From the NCBI RefSeq assembly GCF_029626265.1, contig NZ_JARUBN010000001.1, positions 1,798,001 to 1,862,000 on the forward strand: a DNA stretch of 64,000 nt, in the 5' to 3' direction. This document shows positions 22,698 to 31,459 of the stretch, one piece after another. The first letter of the stretch is position 1; each line of letters opens with the position of its first letter. Both the position numbers and the translations under genes were made by a program. The notes beneath the pieces are model-generated. The model was not told the DNA's origin and ran no database searches. It worked only from the letters and a program-made list of their open reading frames with translations. The stretch is from Micromonospora sp. WMMD1102 (GTDB lineage: Bacteria; Actinomycetota; Actinomycetes; Mycobacteriales; Micromonosporaceae).

Positions 22698-23621
22698 TCA
22701 GGCCATCGAGATGACGAGGTCGTCGGCGACGCTGCCGAGGAGGGCGTAGTCGGCCCCGGCCTCCTGTAACAGACTCCCCGGAACGTGTTCGGTGACCGGG
22801 CCGTGCGCGACGAGTCGGGCGATGAACCGCTGCCACGAGTAACCGTTGCCGAGATCCCCGTCGAGCCAGAAACTCCGGCGACGGGCACCCAGGATTTCTC
22901 TCGGCCCGATCGTGCAGGCGAACGGTGGCACCCAGGACCAGTCGCCGCCGAACGAGTGCAGGGCGTTCTGCATGATCGTGATGGGGTGCAGTTCGACGGT
23001 CCGGGCGCCCGCGGCGCGGTAGCCGGCCGGGTCGTCCCGGAACTCGTCCGCGAGGTGTGGTTCCCAGAAGGCGATGTGCCCGCCCCAGCCGATCCCGCCG
23101 TAGACGACGTCCGCGCCGCCGGCGTCCTCGACCATCGTGCTGTAGTCGGCGACGACCTCGCTGGTGGGGAAGTGGATCTGCGTCTCGGGTGGGCGGAGCT
23201 CCTCGTCGATCCGGGAGAAGAACGAGTCCCACATCGCACGCTGGAACGACCCCGCCCAGCTGATCGGGGCGGTGGTACCCGACGAGTCCGCGTACTCGTC
23301 CATGTTGAAGGTCGTCACGTGCGCGAGGCTGAGGCGCTCCCGGTTGATCTGACGGGCGGCGATCTCGAACTGGGGCACCGGGCCGACCGGCAGGATCAGC
23401 ACCAGGCCCTGCCCGGCGTCCCGGCTGCGCCTGATCTCGCCGACGAGGTCGGCCGCGAAAGCCTGGTAGAACTCGGACGGGTCCTCGATCACCCTGATCC
23501 GGAAGTCGGGATTCGGATGCTCGGTGATCCGTGACCGGGGAATCCGGCGGGCCCGCTCACACGCCTCGGCGTCCCGGAACGTGCTGATCGAGGCGAGCCC
23601 GGGTGAGAAGTCGACAGTCAC
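22698..23621 (-). CDS. NagB-like glucosamine-6-P deaminase homologue with altered active site
   Basis: 307 residues of the NagB/RpiA/SOL fold. The phosphate-loop region (LILPVGPVPQFEIAAR) and TFNMDEY (Asp 108) correspond to E. coli NagB and its Asp 72. The second signature, in NagB GVGVDGHIAFNEP, reads GGIGWGGHIAFWEP here (175-188): the His (182) and Glu-Pro remain, but the Asp equivalent to NagB Asp 141 is Gly and the Asn is Trp. The protein may use a different amino-sugar phosphate, catalyse isomerisation only, or be regulatory. AAAGGA precedes the GTG start. It lies between the PIG-L and hexosaminidase genes with short gaps, so a shared transcript is likely. Confidence 0.8.
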   Translation of the reverse strand: MTVDFSPGLASISTFRDAEACERARRIPRSRITEHPNPDFRIRVIEDPSEFYQAFAADLVGEIRRSRDAGQGLVLILPVGPVPQFEIAARQINRERLSLAHVTTFNMDEYADSSGTTAPISWAGSFQRAMWDSFFSRIDEELRPPETQIHFPTSEVVADYSTMVEDAGGADVVYGGIGWGGHIAFWEPHLADEFRDDPAGYRAAGARTVELHPITIMQNALHSFGGDWSWVPPFACTIGPREILGARRRSFWLDGDLGNGYSWQRFIARLVAHGPVTEHVPGSLLQEAGADYALLGSVADDLVISMA

Positions 23622-23654
23622 CGGTCGGTCCTTTCTGGAAGGTGGCCCGGATGG

Positions 23655-24359
23655 TCACGGCAGCATCCGTACGGTGCGGGGGCGCAGCCAGCGAAGTGAC
23701 GGGAGGAAGCCCTCGGCGTAGGCGACTCCGCACTGGTAGCCGCGGGCCGCGGTGAGTGTGCGGGTCTGCTCGATCACGTCGACGCCGTCGTGGTCCCGAA
23801 GCCACTCCACCTGGCTGCAATGCTCGGCGAGCGCGTCGAGCTTCACCTGGATCACTGACGAGACGTCGACGTACTCGGTGGGCACGAAGTTCACGCTCGC
23901 GAGCGTGTCCATGTAGTACACCGCCGGCACGACCGGATGGTGTGGCGCGGCCGTCTCGTACAGCGGAAGGGTCGCGATGAAGCTGGCTTCCTCGAACAGC
24001 CGCCCGGTCTCGACGTGGTCGGGCATGTAGTCGTGCGGGTGATGGGTGAGGAGCAGGTCGGGCCTCGCCCGGCGGACGATCTCGACCGCCTGCGTCCGCT
24101 GGGCGGGATCGGCGGCGTTGACCTCCCCGTCGGAGACGCCCATCGTGACGTGGGTCGCGCCGATCACCGCAGCCGCCCGCCCGGCCTCGGCGAATCTGAT
24201 CGCTGCGATCTCCTCCATCGTGTTGACGTACGAGCCACGGTCGCCGCGCGAGACGTGGCACATCGTCACCTCGTGACCCTCGGCGGCGAACCTCGCCAGA
24301 GTGCCGCCGCACAACTGCTCCAGGTCGTCCGGATGTGCGGCAACAGCCAGTACGCGCAC
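23655..24359 (-). CDS. PIG-L family de-N-acetylase
   Basis: LmbE/PIG-L zinc deacetylase, 234 residues. The metal and catalytic motif AHPDD occupies residues 8-12 (AAHPDDLEQLCGG), and the second metal-ligand motif is LLTHHPHDYMPDH. Family members remove acetyl from GlcNAc-type sugars (GlcNAc-inositol, diacetylchitobiose, bacillithiol precursors). With no nagA in view, this enzyme may do the deacetylation step for the neighbouring NagB-like protein; that is inference. GTG 24359 is preferred because GAGAGGGG lies eight bases upstream; GTG 24383 has none. Confidence 0.85.
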   Translation of the reverse strand: MRVLAVAAHPDDLEQLCGGTLARFAAEGHEVTMCHVSRGDRGSYVNTMEEIAAIRFAEAGRAAAVIGATHVTMGVSDGEVNAADPAQRTQAVEIVRRARPDLLLTHHPHDYMPDHVETGRLFEEASFIATLPLYETAAPHHPVVPAVYYMDTLASVNFVPTEYVDVSSVIQVKLDALAEHCSQVEWLRDHDGVDVIEQTRTLTAARGYQCGVAYAEGFLPSLRWLRPRTVRMLP

Positions 24360-24399
24360 GGCACCGTCCCCTCTCCCGTTCACCTGTCCGGTTGGACTC

Positions 24400-25647
24400 T
24401 CAGCTGCTCAGCGCACGGACCAACTCCTGCTCGACGAGGTTCGCCGCGTGGTTGACGGCGCCGAGGGCGACGGCTTCGTCGCCAAGGTTCGAGACGGCCC
24501 ACTCGGGGCTGAACGGGGCCCATTCGCGTACCCGGTCGGCGAGCCGGTCGAGGAAGAGGTCGGCAGAACGCGACATGCCACCGCCCAGGATGACCGTGCG
24601 GGGGTCGATCGCACTTCCGACCGCGGCGATTCCCCAGGCCAGCGCGTCGACGGCCGCGTCGACCACGGCTCGGGCCACCGGGTCGCCGGCGCGGCAGGCG
24701 GCGAAGACGGTCGACGCCTCGACCCGGTCGACGTCTCCGCCGGCAAGTTCGAGGATGGCAGCGCCGCCGGCCGTACCGGCTGCCTCGCGCCCGCTGCGCC
24801 GGATTGCCCCGCCGCCGGCCACGGCCTCGAGCGGGACGACGCCCGGGTCACGCCCGGCAGACCACTGCCGGTACGGCATCTGGCCGATCTCCCCGGCGCC
24901 GCCGTGCGCACCGCGGTGCACGCGCCCGTCGAGCAGCAGCCCGGCTCCGATGCCGATGCCGAGGTGTACGAAGAGCGCGTCGTCGATGCCCTGCGCGACG
25001 CCGCCGGATCGTTCGGCCTCCAGCGAGAGGGTGGCTTCGGTCTCGGCGACGACCAGGCAGTCGAATGCGGCACGCAGCCGCTCGACGAGGTGCAGGCCGT
25101 CCCAGCCCGGCAACTGGGGCGCCATCGTGACGACGCCGTCAGGGGAGACGACACCGGGGGTCCCCGCCACGACGGCCATCAGGTTGCGGGTCTGCGGCGC
25201 TGCCTGGTCCAGCAGGGCGTCGGTCGCGTTCCTGACCGTACCGAAGAACCGCTCGGGCTGGTCGGGCGCGACTGCCAGGGTCGCCAACCTGGTGGAGGCG
25301 AGTGTTCTGCCCGAGAGGTCGGCGAGAATCAGCAGGGTCTTGCCGGCGCCGACGTCGATCCCGAGCACCTGGCCGCGGTCGGCGCCGTATTCGTAGACGG
25401 GGGCCCGGGCCGGGACCGCCCGCGCGTCGGGTGGAACCAGGCCGATACATCCGAGGCTCTCCAGGTGTGCGACGACGCTGGTGACAGTGGGTTTCGACAG
25501 GCCGGTCACCCGGACGAGATCCGCCCGGGTCATCGGCCCCCTGGCGCGAAGCTCTCTGATCACGCCGGCTGCGTTGATCACTCGCATCAGGGCCGGGGAC
25601 CCTTTTCGGGGCATAGCTGGCACGGCGCTGGTCAAGATAGGCTGCAT
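24400..25647 (-). CDS. ROK-family repressor, NagC-like
   Basis: 415 residues. The N-terminal winged helix-turn-helix (MTRADLVRVTGLSKPTVTSVV) is followed by a ROK sugar-kinase-like domain (VLGIDVGAGKTLLILADLSG, VHLGIGIGAGLLLDGRVHRG, GGAGEIGQMP). The kinase function looks lost: the catalytic Asp motif, usually VENDANAAA, reads AETEATLSL, and the CxCGxxGC zinc site after GEIG is absent. It is therefore a regulator, presumably responding to an amino sugar. ATG 25647 follows the palindrome at 25655-25675 by seven bases; ATG 25614 is an alternative. Nothing resembling a strong ribosome site precedes either, so the mRNA may be nearly leaderless. Confidence 0.86.
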   Translation of the reverse strand: MQPILTSAVPAMPRKGSPALMRVINAAGVIRELRARGPMTRADLVRVTGLSKPTVTSVVAHLESLGCIGLVPPDARAVPARAPVYEYGADRGQVLGIDVGAGKTLLILADLSGRTLASTRLATLAVAPDQPERFFGTVRNATDALLDQAAPQTRNLMAVVAGTPGVVSPDGVVTMAPQLPGWDGLHLVERLRAAFDCLVVAETEATLSLEAERSGGVAQGIDDALFVHLGIGIGAGLLLDGRVHRGAHGGAGEIGQMPYRQWSAGRDPGVVPLEAVAGGGAIRRSGREAAGTAGGAAILELAGGDVDRVEASTVFAACRAGDPVARAVVDAAVDALAWGIAAVGSAIDPRTVILGGGMSRSADLFLDRLADRVREWAPFSPEWAVSNLGDEAVALGAVNHAANLVEQELVRALSS

Positions 25648-25654
25648 CCTGGGA

Positions 25655-25675
25655 GGTAAGTAAGGATTACTTACC
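25655..25675. promoter_or_regulatory. Palindromic operator of the ROK gene cluster
   Basis: GGTAAGTAA, spacer GGA, TTACTTACC: a perfect 9-bp inverted repeat, strikingly AT-rich for this genome, directly upstream of the ROK start. It is the obvious autoregulatory site for the ROK protein and thereby for the downstream amino-sugar genes. Confidence 0.8.
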
Positions 25676-25740
25676 TTACGCCGCGAGCGGTGAGCCAAGC
25701 AAGGTCCACGGTCGACAACTCCGCCGTCGACAGGTGAATG

Positions 25741-25779
25741 ACGATCGCCCGGCAGGAGTGGCTCCTACCGGGCGATCGT
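25741..25779. terminator. Hairpin between the ROK and biotin loci
   Basis: Long stem: ACGATCGCCCGG (25741-25752) pairs perfectly with 25768-25779, and inner AGGAG/CTCCT extends it. It could end transcripts coming from bsaP. Confidence 0.65.
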
Positions 25780-25840
25780 GCGGCATCGAGCCAGCGATCT
25801 GACGTCGGGTCGGGTGCGGAGCGGGGATAGTCGCCGGGGA

Positions 25841-25979
25841 GACTGTCGAGCTGCCCCGCTTGTGCGCCCATCCTGCCGGGCTTGCCCGAACTCCGGTCCA
25901 GCCCGCCGGTCGACCCGAACCGCATCACCCCATCGGCAACCCGCTACCGTGCCCCGCTTGTGCACCCAGCTCGACAGTC
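25841..25979. repeat. MITE-like inverted repeat element, copy A
   Basis: The 139-bp segment is bounded by GACTGTCGAGCTG (25841-25853) and its exact complement CAGCTCGACAGTC (25967-25979). Next to each boundary is the string CCCCGCTTGTGC. A shorter copy with the same 13-bp ends and related inner sequence lies at 57287-57373. No coding sequence is seen in 25680-26178, so the element sits in a neutral gap. Confidence 0.75.
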
Positions 25980-26178
25980 TGCACGCCGACTACCTCCGCT
26001 CCGCCGCCGGGTCGCTCAGCTGGCCGGCCGTCCGCCCAGCGATGCCGGTGCCACGTCACAGCGCCGCGAACGATGAACCGCAACCCGAGCAGCCCGGCGC
26101 TGACCGGGCGGCGGTGGGTCGGTGGACGGTGCGACGGTATGCGGCGGCCGGGCGCGGGCCCGCCGGACGCCGCGACGT

Positions 26179-26373
26179 TCAGCGGGCGGAAGCCGTCCCG
26201 CCGTGCTCGACGCAGCTTGCCGACCAACCGGCGGGCAGCACCTGCACCTTCATCCGGCGCCGGCAGTGCGGGCAGTAGCGCGGCGGCTCCAGCATCCGGG
26301 CCAGCCGACAGGCGTCGTGGCCCCCGCTGTCGGCGGCTTCGCCGCACCTGTCGCACCAGCTGTCGGAAGTCAC
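26179..26373 (-). CDS. bsaP: Biotin synthase auxiliary protein BsaP
   Basis: 64 residues with two CxxC pairs (WCDRCGE near residue 7 and YCPHCRRRM near 33) and a further Cys (ASCVEHG). It follows bioB by 12 bases on the same strand, the position of Rv1590 behind bioB in Mycobacterium tuberculosis, the auxiliary protein that biotin synthase needs for turnover in actinobacteria. The PPRYCPHCRRRMKVQVLPAGW core fits that family. It starts at GTG 26373; three GTGACCC-like units overlap the bioB end. Confidence 0.8.
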   Translation of the reverse strand: MTSDSWCDRCGEAADSGGHDACRLARMLEPPRYCPHCRRRMKVQVLPAGWSASCVEHGGTASAR

Positions 26374-26385
26374 CGGGTCACCGGG

Positions 26386-27381
26386 TCACAGCGTGGCCGA
26401 GAGCGCCTTGACCGGCATCTTCAACTCGTCCAGCAGGGCCAGGTCCTCGTCGGCCGGGCGGCCCAGGGTGGTCAGGTAGTTGCCGACGATCACCGCGTTG
26501 ATCCCGCCGAGCAGGCCGTCCCGGGTGCCGAGGTCGCCGAGGGTGATCTCCCGGCCGCCCGCGTACCGCAGGATGGTGCGCGGCATGGCCAGCCGGAACG
26601 CGGCGATGGCCCGCAGCGCGTCGCGCGGCGCGACCACCGGCTGCTCGCCCAGCGGGGTCCCCGGCCGGGGGTTGAGGAAGTTCAGCGGCACCTCGTGCGG
26701 GTCCAGCTCGGCGAGCTGCCCGGCGAACTCGGCGCGCTGCTCGACCGTCTCGCCCAGCCCGAGGATGCCGCCGCAGCAGACCTCCATGCCGGAGGCGCGG
26801 ACCATCCGCAGCGTCTCCCAGCGCTCCTCCCAGCTGTGCGTGCTCACCACGTTCGGGAAGAAGGAGCGGCAGGTCTCCAGGTTGTGGTTGTACCGGTGCA
26901 CACCCATGGCGACCAGCTCGTCGACCTGGGCCTGGGTGAGCATCCCGAGCGAGGCGGCCACCTGGATGTCCACCTCGGCCCGGATCGCCGCGACACCCTC
27001 GCGCATCTGCTTCATCAGCCGCTCGTCCGGCCCCCGGACCGCGGCGACGATGCAGAACTCGGTGGCGCCGGTGGCGGCGGTCTGCTTCGCCGCCTCGACC
27101 AGGGACGGTATGTCCAGCCAGACGGACCGGACCGGCGAGGCGAACAGCCCGGACTGCGAGCAGAAGTGGCAGTCCTCCGGACAGCCGCCGGTCTTCAGCG
27201 ACACGATCCCCTCGACCTCGACCTCCGGGCCGCACCAGCGCATCCGCACCTCGTGGGCGAGCTGGAGCGCCGCCGAGAGGTGCTCGTCGGGCAGCCGCAG
27301 CACGGCGAGCACGCCGGCCTCGTCGAGACCGACACCGCCGTCGAGTACCTGGGTACGGGCCCGGTCGAGGATTTCTGGCAT
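26386..27381 (-). CDS. bioB: Biotin synthase
   Basis: Radical-SAM sulfur insertion enzyme converting dethiobiotin to biotin, 331 residues. The SAM-cluster motif is [12 protein letters not shown] (Cx3Cx2C); [11 protein letters not shown] and [11 protein letters not shown] are further BioB signatures, and the late Arg of the second cluster region ([13 protein letters not shown]) is present. ATG 27381 begins the family's usual N-terminus. It is transcribed divergently from bioF-bioD across a gap of about 310 bases (27382-27693) that contains no gene and no operator I could recognise. bioA is absent from the window. Confidence 0.95.
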   Translation of the reverse strand: MPEILDRARTQVLDGGVGLDEAGVLAVLRLPDEHLSAALQLAHEVRMRWCGPEVEVEGIVSLKTGGCPEDCHFCSQSGLFASPVRSVWLDIPSLVEAAKQTAATGATEFCIVAAVRGPDERLMKQMREGVAAIRAEVDIQVAASLGMLTQAQVDELVAMGVHRYNHNLETCRSFFPNVVSTHSWEERWETLRMVRASGMEVCCGGILGLGETVEQRAEFAGQLAELDPHEVPLNFLNPRPGTPLGEQPVVAPRDALRAIAAFRLAMPRTILRYAGGREITLGDLGTRDGLLGGINAVIVGNYLTTLGRPADEDLALLDELKMPVKALSATL

Positions 27382-27693
27382 GGGTCGTACCCTACAAGCG
27401 CACCGTCGGTCGATGTGGGCCACCCGGCAGGGCTGGCCGGACACCCCGGGCCCGGCCGACGGGCCGTGCGACCGGCGGACCGGCCGCCGGTTCTGCCGGC
27501 CCGGCGAGCCGCCACAGGACCGCTCCGGGTGGTATTTTCGCCGGTCGGGGGCTGTCGCGCGGGCGGCGCCGCAGACCAGCCGACCGGGGCGGGTGCGCGC
27601 CGAGGGCCGCCCCGGGCCGGAGGCCGTGCAGCCTGCGGCGATCGGGTTTCCGACAGCGCCTGGGGCGGACGCGGACCAGTGTGGGGAGTGGCG

Positions 27694-28830
27694 GTGCCAA
27701 GCTGGCTGGACGGGCTGGACCGGCGGGCGCGGCTGCGCGCCAAGGCCGGGCTCACCCGGCGGCTGCGGCCGAGGAACGGCACCGAGGACCTGGTCGACCT
27801 CGCCGGCAACGACTACCTGGGGCTCGCCCGGCATCCGGCGGTGGTCGCCGCCGCGGCCGACGCGCTGGCCGGGTACGGGCTGGGCGCCACCGGCTCCCGG
27901 CTGGTACGCGGCTCCACCGAGGCCCACCACGCGCTGGAGTCCTACCTGGCCGACTGGCTCGGCACCGGGCAGGCCCTGGTCTACTCCTCCGGCTACCTCG
28001 CCAACCTCGGGGCGGTACGCGCCCTGGTGCAACCCCGCACCCTGCTGCTCTCCGACGCGCACAACCACGCCTCGCTGATCGACGGCTGCAAGCTCTCCGG
28101 CGCCGAGACCCTGGTCACCCCACACCTGGACGTCGCCGCCGTCTCGGCCGCGCTGGCCGGCGCACCGGGCCGGCCGGCGGTGGTGGTCACCGAGTCGGTC
28201 TTCTCGGTCGACGGCGACCTCGCCCCGCTCGCCGAGCTGCACGCCGTCGCCCGCCGGTACGGCGCGCTGCTGCTTGTCGACGACGCGCACGCGCTCGGCG
28301 TACTCGGACCGGCCGGGGCGGGCGCGGTGGCCGGCGCCGGACTGGCCGGCGAGCCGGACGTGGTGGTCACCGCGACGCTATCCAAGGCGCTCGGCGGTGC
28401 CGGCGGGGTGGTGGCCGGGCCGGCCGAACTCGTCCGACACCTGATCGACACCGGGCGGACCTTCATCTACGACACCGCGCCGCCCCCGGCGGTGGTGGCC
28501 GGGGTGCTCGCCGCCGCCGGGCTGACCCGCTCCGGCGACGCGCTCCGGGCCGAGCTGGCCGACCGGGCCGGCACGGTGACCAGCCGGCTCGGCGCGGCCG
28601 GGCTGGAGGTCTCCGCACCGGCCGCCGGGGTGGTCTCGGTGACCGCGCCCGGCCCGGAGACCGCGGTGGCCTGGGCGGCCGACTGCCGCGACCGGGGGGT
28701 CGCGGTCGGGTGCTTCCGGCCGCCGTCGACCCCGGACACCCGCTCGCGGCTGCGGCTGACCATCAACGTCGGGGTCGACCGGGCCGCCTTCGACCGGGCC
28801 ATCGAGGTGATCGTGGAGTGTGCGCCGTGA
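27694..28830 (+). CDS. bioF: 8-amino-7-oxononanoate synthase
   Basis: PLP-dependent alpha-oxoamine synthase joining pimeloyl thioester and alanine, 378 residues. Landmarks: [60 protein letters not shown] and the PLP lysine in [14 protein letters not shown] 27694 has GGGGAG at 27683-27688. bioD follows 49 bases later, giving a bioFD unit opposite bioB-bsaP. Confidence 0.93.
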   Translation: MPSWLDGLDRRARLRAKAGLTRRLRPRNGTEDLVDLAGNDYLGLARHPAVVAAAADALAGYGLGATGSRLVRGSTEAHHALESYLADWLGTGQALVYSSGYLANLGAVRALVQPRTLLLSDAHNHASLIDGCKLSGAETLVTPHLDVAAVSAALAGAPGRPAVVVTESVFSVDGDLAPLAELHAVARRYGALLLVDDAHALGVLGPAGAGAVAGAGLAGEPDVVVTATLSKALGGAGGVVAGPAELVRHLIDTGRTFIYDTAPPPAVVAGVLAAAGLTRSGDALRAELADRAGTVTSRLGAAGLEVSAPAAGVVSVTAPGPETAVAWAADCRDRGVAVGCFRPPSTPDTRSRLRLTINVGVDRAAFDRAIEVIVECAP

Positions 28831-28879
28831 CCAGGACCGCCAGGCGTGTCGTGAGCAGAACCGTGACCGGAGACGAGTG

Positions 28880-29611
28880 GTGACCGGTCTGGCGTGGCGG
28901 GGGCCGATCCTGGTCACCGGCACCGACACCGACGTGGGCAAGACGGTGGTCACCGCAGCCGTCACCGCCGCCGCCCAGGCCGCCGGCCTGCGGGTGGCGG
29001 TCATCAAACCCGGACAGACCGGTACGGCGACCGGCGCGGAATCCGACATCGACACCGTGAACCGGCTCGCCGCGCCGATGACCGCACGCACCCTGGTCAG
29101 CTACCCCGATCCGCTGGCCCCGCTGGCGGCGGCCCGGGTCGCCCAGGCCGAGCCGCTGGAGCTGTACGCGGTCGTCGACGAGATCAGGGCCGACGCGGAC
29201 AAGCACGACCTGGTACTCGTCGAGGGGGCCGGCGGGCTGCTGGTCCCGATGGGGCTGCGCCCGTCCGGCGAGGCGTGGACCCTGGCCGACCTGGCGGTGT
29301 CGATCGGCGCCCCGGCGGTGGTGGTCACCCGGGCCGGGCTCGGCACGCTGAACCACACCGCGCTCACCCTGGAGGCGCTGGACCGGCGGGCGGTGCCCTG
29401 CGGTGTGGTGCTCGGCGCCTGGCCGGCCGAGCCCGAGCTGGTGCACTGGGCCAACCTGCGGGACCTGGTCCCCAACATGGTCGGCGCGCTGCCGGACGGG
29501 GCGGGCACGCTCGAACCCGGGGTGTTCCGCCGCTCCGCCCCGGGCTGGCTCACCCCGGCGCTATACGGGGTACTCGACGACTGGCGGGCCTGGGCCGAAG
29601 ACGTCAGCTGA
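28880..29611 (+). CDS. bioD: Dethiobiotin synthetase
   Basis: ATP-dependent carboxylation of 7,8-diaminopelargonate to dethiobiotin; 243 residues. P-loop GTDTDVGKTVV near the N-terminus, the catalytic Lys in VIKPGQTG, and LVEGAGGLLVP are the family hallmarks. GTG 28880 is preferred, with GGAGACGAG upstream; an in-frame GTG at 28820 overlaps the end of bioF and would add 20 residues of no homology. Confidence 0.93.
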   Translation: MTGLAWRGPILVTGTDTDVGKTVVTAAVTAAAQAAGLRVAVIKPGQTGTATGAESDIDTVNRLAAPMTARTLVSYPDPLAPLAAARVAQAEPLELYAVVDEIRADADKHDLVLVEGAGGLLVPMGLRPSGEAWTLADLAVSIGAPAVVVTRAGLGTLNHTALTLEALDRRAVPCGVVLGAWPAEPELVHWANLRDLVPNMVGALPDGAGTLEPGVFRRSAPGWLTPALYGVLDDWRAWAEDVS

Positions 29612-29650
29612 CGGTCCGACCGTCGCACCGGCAGCTCGGGACCGTCGCGC

Positions 29651-29704
29651 CAGCAGCCGGGCACTCTGGCCCCAGCAGCCGGGAGCTGTGGCGCAGCAGC
29701 CGGG
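29651..29704 (+). repeat. Three spaced copies of CAGCAGCCGGG
   Basis: The 11-mer occurs at 29651, 29673 and 29694, spaced about 21-22 bases or two helical turns, between bioD and the sensor kinase gene. It may be a repeat relic or an array of binding sites. Confidence 0.5.
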
Positions 29705-29773
29705 CACCGCACCGGCGGTTGCTTACTTTCGGCGGTAACCGGCGGGTGCCGGGGCTTGTAGCCTGGCCGGGTG

Positions 29774-31420
29774 ATGGCCGGGCTCCGCGACGTACGGCTC
29801 CGGCGCCTGCCGCGCCGGCGTGACCTGCTGCTCGACCTGACCCTCTGGGGCGTCATCTCGGCCCCGGTCACGTTGGCGCTGCTCACCCCGCCGCACGGGC
29901 CCTGGTATCCCGCCCGGCTGGTCGGGTCGCTGCTGGTGACCGGGCTGGCTGTGTCGGCCAGCCGGCGGGCGCCGCTGCTCGGCCTCGTCCTGGTGGTGCT
30001 GCCGACCGCCTGGGACGGCAACTTCATGTTCGCCATTCCCGTGCTGAGCTATCTCGTCGGGCTGCGTGAGCGCCGCTCCGGCCCGGCCACCGCCGTCTTC
30101 GCCGGGATCGGCCTCGGTGGCACCGTGATCAACCTCGGTCTGCTCGGCACCGCAGCCGAGGTGTGGTTCCTGCTGGCCAGCACGCTGCTGTTCGGCGGGG
30201 TCCTGCCCTGGCTGGTCGGTCGCTACCACCGGCAGCACCGGGCGCTGGTGCTGGCCGGCTGGGAGCAGGCCGACCTGCTGGAGCGGGAGCAGCGCGGCGC
30301 CGCCGAACGGATCCGGCTGCGCGAGCGGGCCCGGATCGCCCAGGACATGCACGACTCGCTGGGCCACGACCTGAGCCTGATCGCGCTGCGCGCCGGTGCC
30401 CTGGAGATGGCGGCCGACCTCGACGAGGGGCACCGGCGGGCCGCCGGTGAGCTGCGGACCAGCGTGGCGTTGGCCACCGACCGGCTCCGCCAGGTCATCG
30501 GCGTACTGCGCGAGGACGGCGAGCCGGCGCCGACCCGACCGGCGGGGGAGCGGGTCGAGGACCTGGTCGAGCGGGCCCGGGCCGCCGGGATGGCGGTACG
30601 CCTGCTGGTCGAGGAGGACGGCACGTCCGGTGCAGCGGGTGCCGGCGTACCGCCGATGGTGCGGCAGGCGGTCTGCTCGGTGGTGCAGGAGGGGCTTACC
30701 AACGCCACCCGGCACGCGCCCGGGGCAGCGGTGACGGTGACCGTGCGCCGCGCCGCCGACCGGATCTCGGTGCGGGTCGGCAACGGCCGGCCGGCCGGAC
30801 CGCTGCCCGGGATCCGGGGCGCCGGTTCCGGCCTGATCGGGCTCGGTGAGCGGGTACGCCTGGCCGGCGGCACCCTGCGGGCCGGCCCGGACGGCACCGG
30901 CTTCGAGGTGTACGCCGAACTGCCGGCCGCCCCCCGCCCGGTCATCGGCCCGGCCGCACCGGCCCGGACGGCAGACCCGGAGCGACCGGCCGGGACGGCG
31001 GACCCGGAGCGGGGGGCACCGGCGGAGGCGACCCTGCCGCCGTACGGGCCGCCCGGGGTGGCCACCGCGCACCGGCTGCGTTCGGCCCGGCAGCGGGTCC
31101 GGCGCAGCCTGCTGGCCGCGGTCACCGTCCCGGTGGCGGTCGGCGCCCTGCTGGTACTCGCCTACTACCCGATCGCGACGTTCGGGACGGTGCTCGACTC
31201 CGACCGGTACGAGCAGCTACGGGTCGGCCAGGACCGGGCCGAGCTGCGCGACCTGCTGCCGGACCGGCAGGTCGAAGCGCCGCCCGACGCCGGCCGGTCG
31301 GTGCCGAGCGGCGCCAGCTGCGAGTTCTACTCCGACGGGGCCTTCCCGTCCCGCGAGGCGGTCTACCAGGTCTGTTTCCTGCACGGTCGGCTGGTGCTCA
31401 AGGACCATCTCGGCGACTGA
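29774..31420 (+). CDS. Sensor histidine kinase with an extracytoplasmic C-terminal domain
   Basis: 548 residues. Several N-terminal membrane helices (about 20-155) precede a HisKA_3 dimerisation domain with the phospho-His in RIAQDMHDSLGHDLSLI, and an HATPase_c domain with N-box QEGLTNATRHA and G-box GSGLIGLGERV. Unusually, after a Pro/Ala-rich linker there is a further membrane helix (LLAAVTVPVAVGALLVLAYY, about 445-465) and an 80-residue outer tail with YEQLRVGQDRAELRDLLPDR and two Cys, reminiscent of small outer-face lipoprotein domains. The tail may be the sensor. The response regulator gene follows 39 bases later. Confidence 0.85.
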   Translation: MAGLRDVRLRRLPRRRDLLLDLTLWGVISAPVTLALLTPPHGPWYPARLVGSLLVTGLAVSASRRAPLLGLVLVVLPTAWDGNFMFAIPVLSYLVGLRERRSGPATAVFAGIGLGGTVINLGLLGTAAEVWFLLASTLLFGGVLPWLVGRYHRQHRALVLAGWEQADLLEREQRGAAERIRLRERARIAQDMHDSLGHDLSLIALRAGALEMAADLDEGHRRAAGELRTSVALATDRLRQVIGVLREDGEPAPTRPAGERVEDLVERARAAGMAVRLLVEEDGTSGAAGAGVPPMVRQAVCSVVQEGLTNATRHAPGAAVTVTVRRAADRISVRVGNGRPAGPLPGIRGAGSGLIGLGERVRLAGGTLRAGPDGTGFEVYAELPAAPRPVIGPAAPARTADPERPAGTADPERGAPAEATLPPYGPPGVATAHRLRSARQRVRRSLLAAVTVPVAVGALLVLAYYPIATFGTVLDSDRYEQLRVGQDRAELRDLLPDRQVEAPPDAGRSVPSGASCEFYSDGAFPSREAVYQVCFLHGRLVLKDHLGD

Positions 31421-31459
31421 CCCGGCCGAGCCAGACCGACAGTTATCGAGAGGAGTGCC

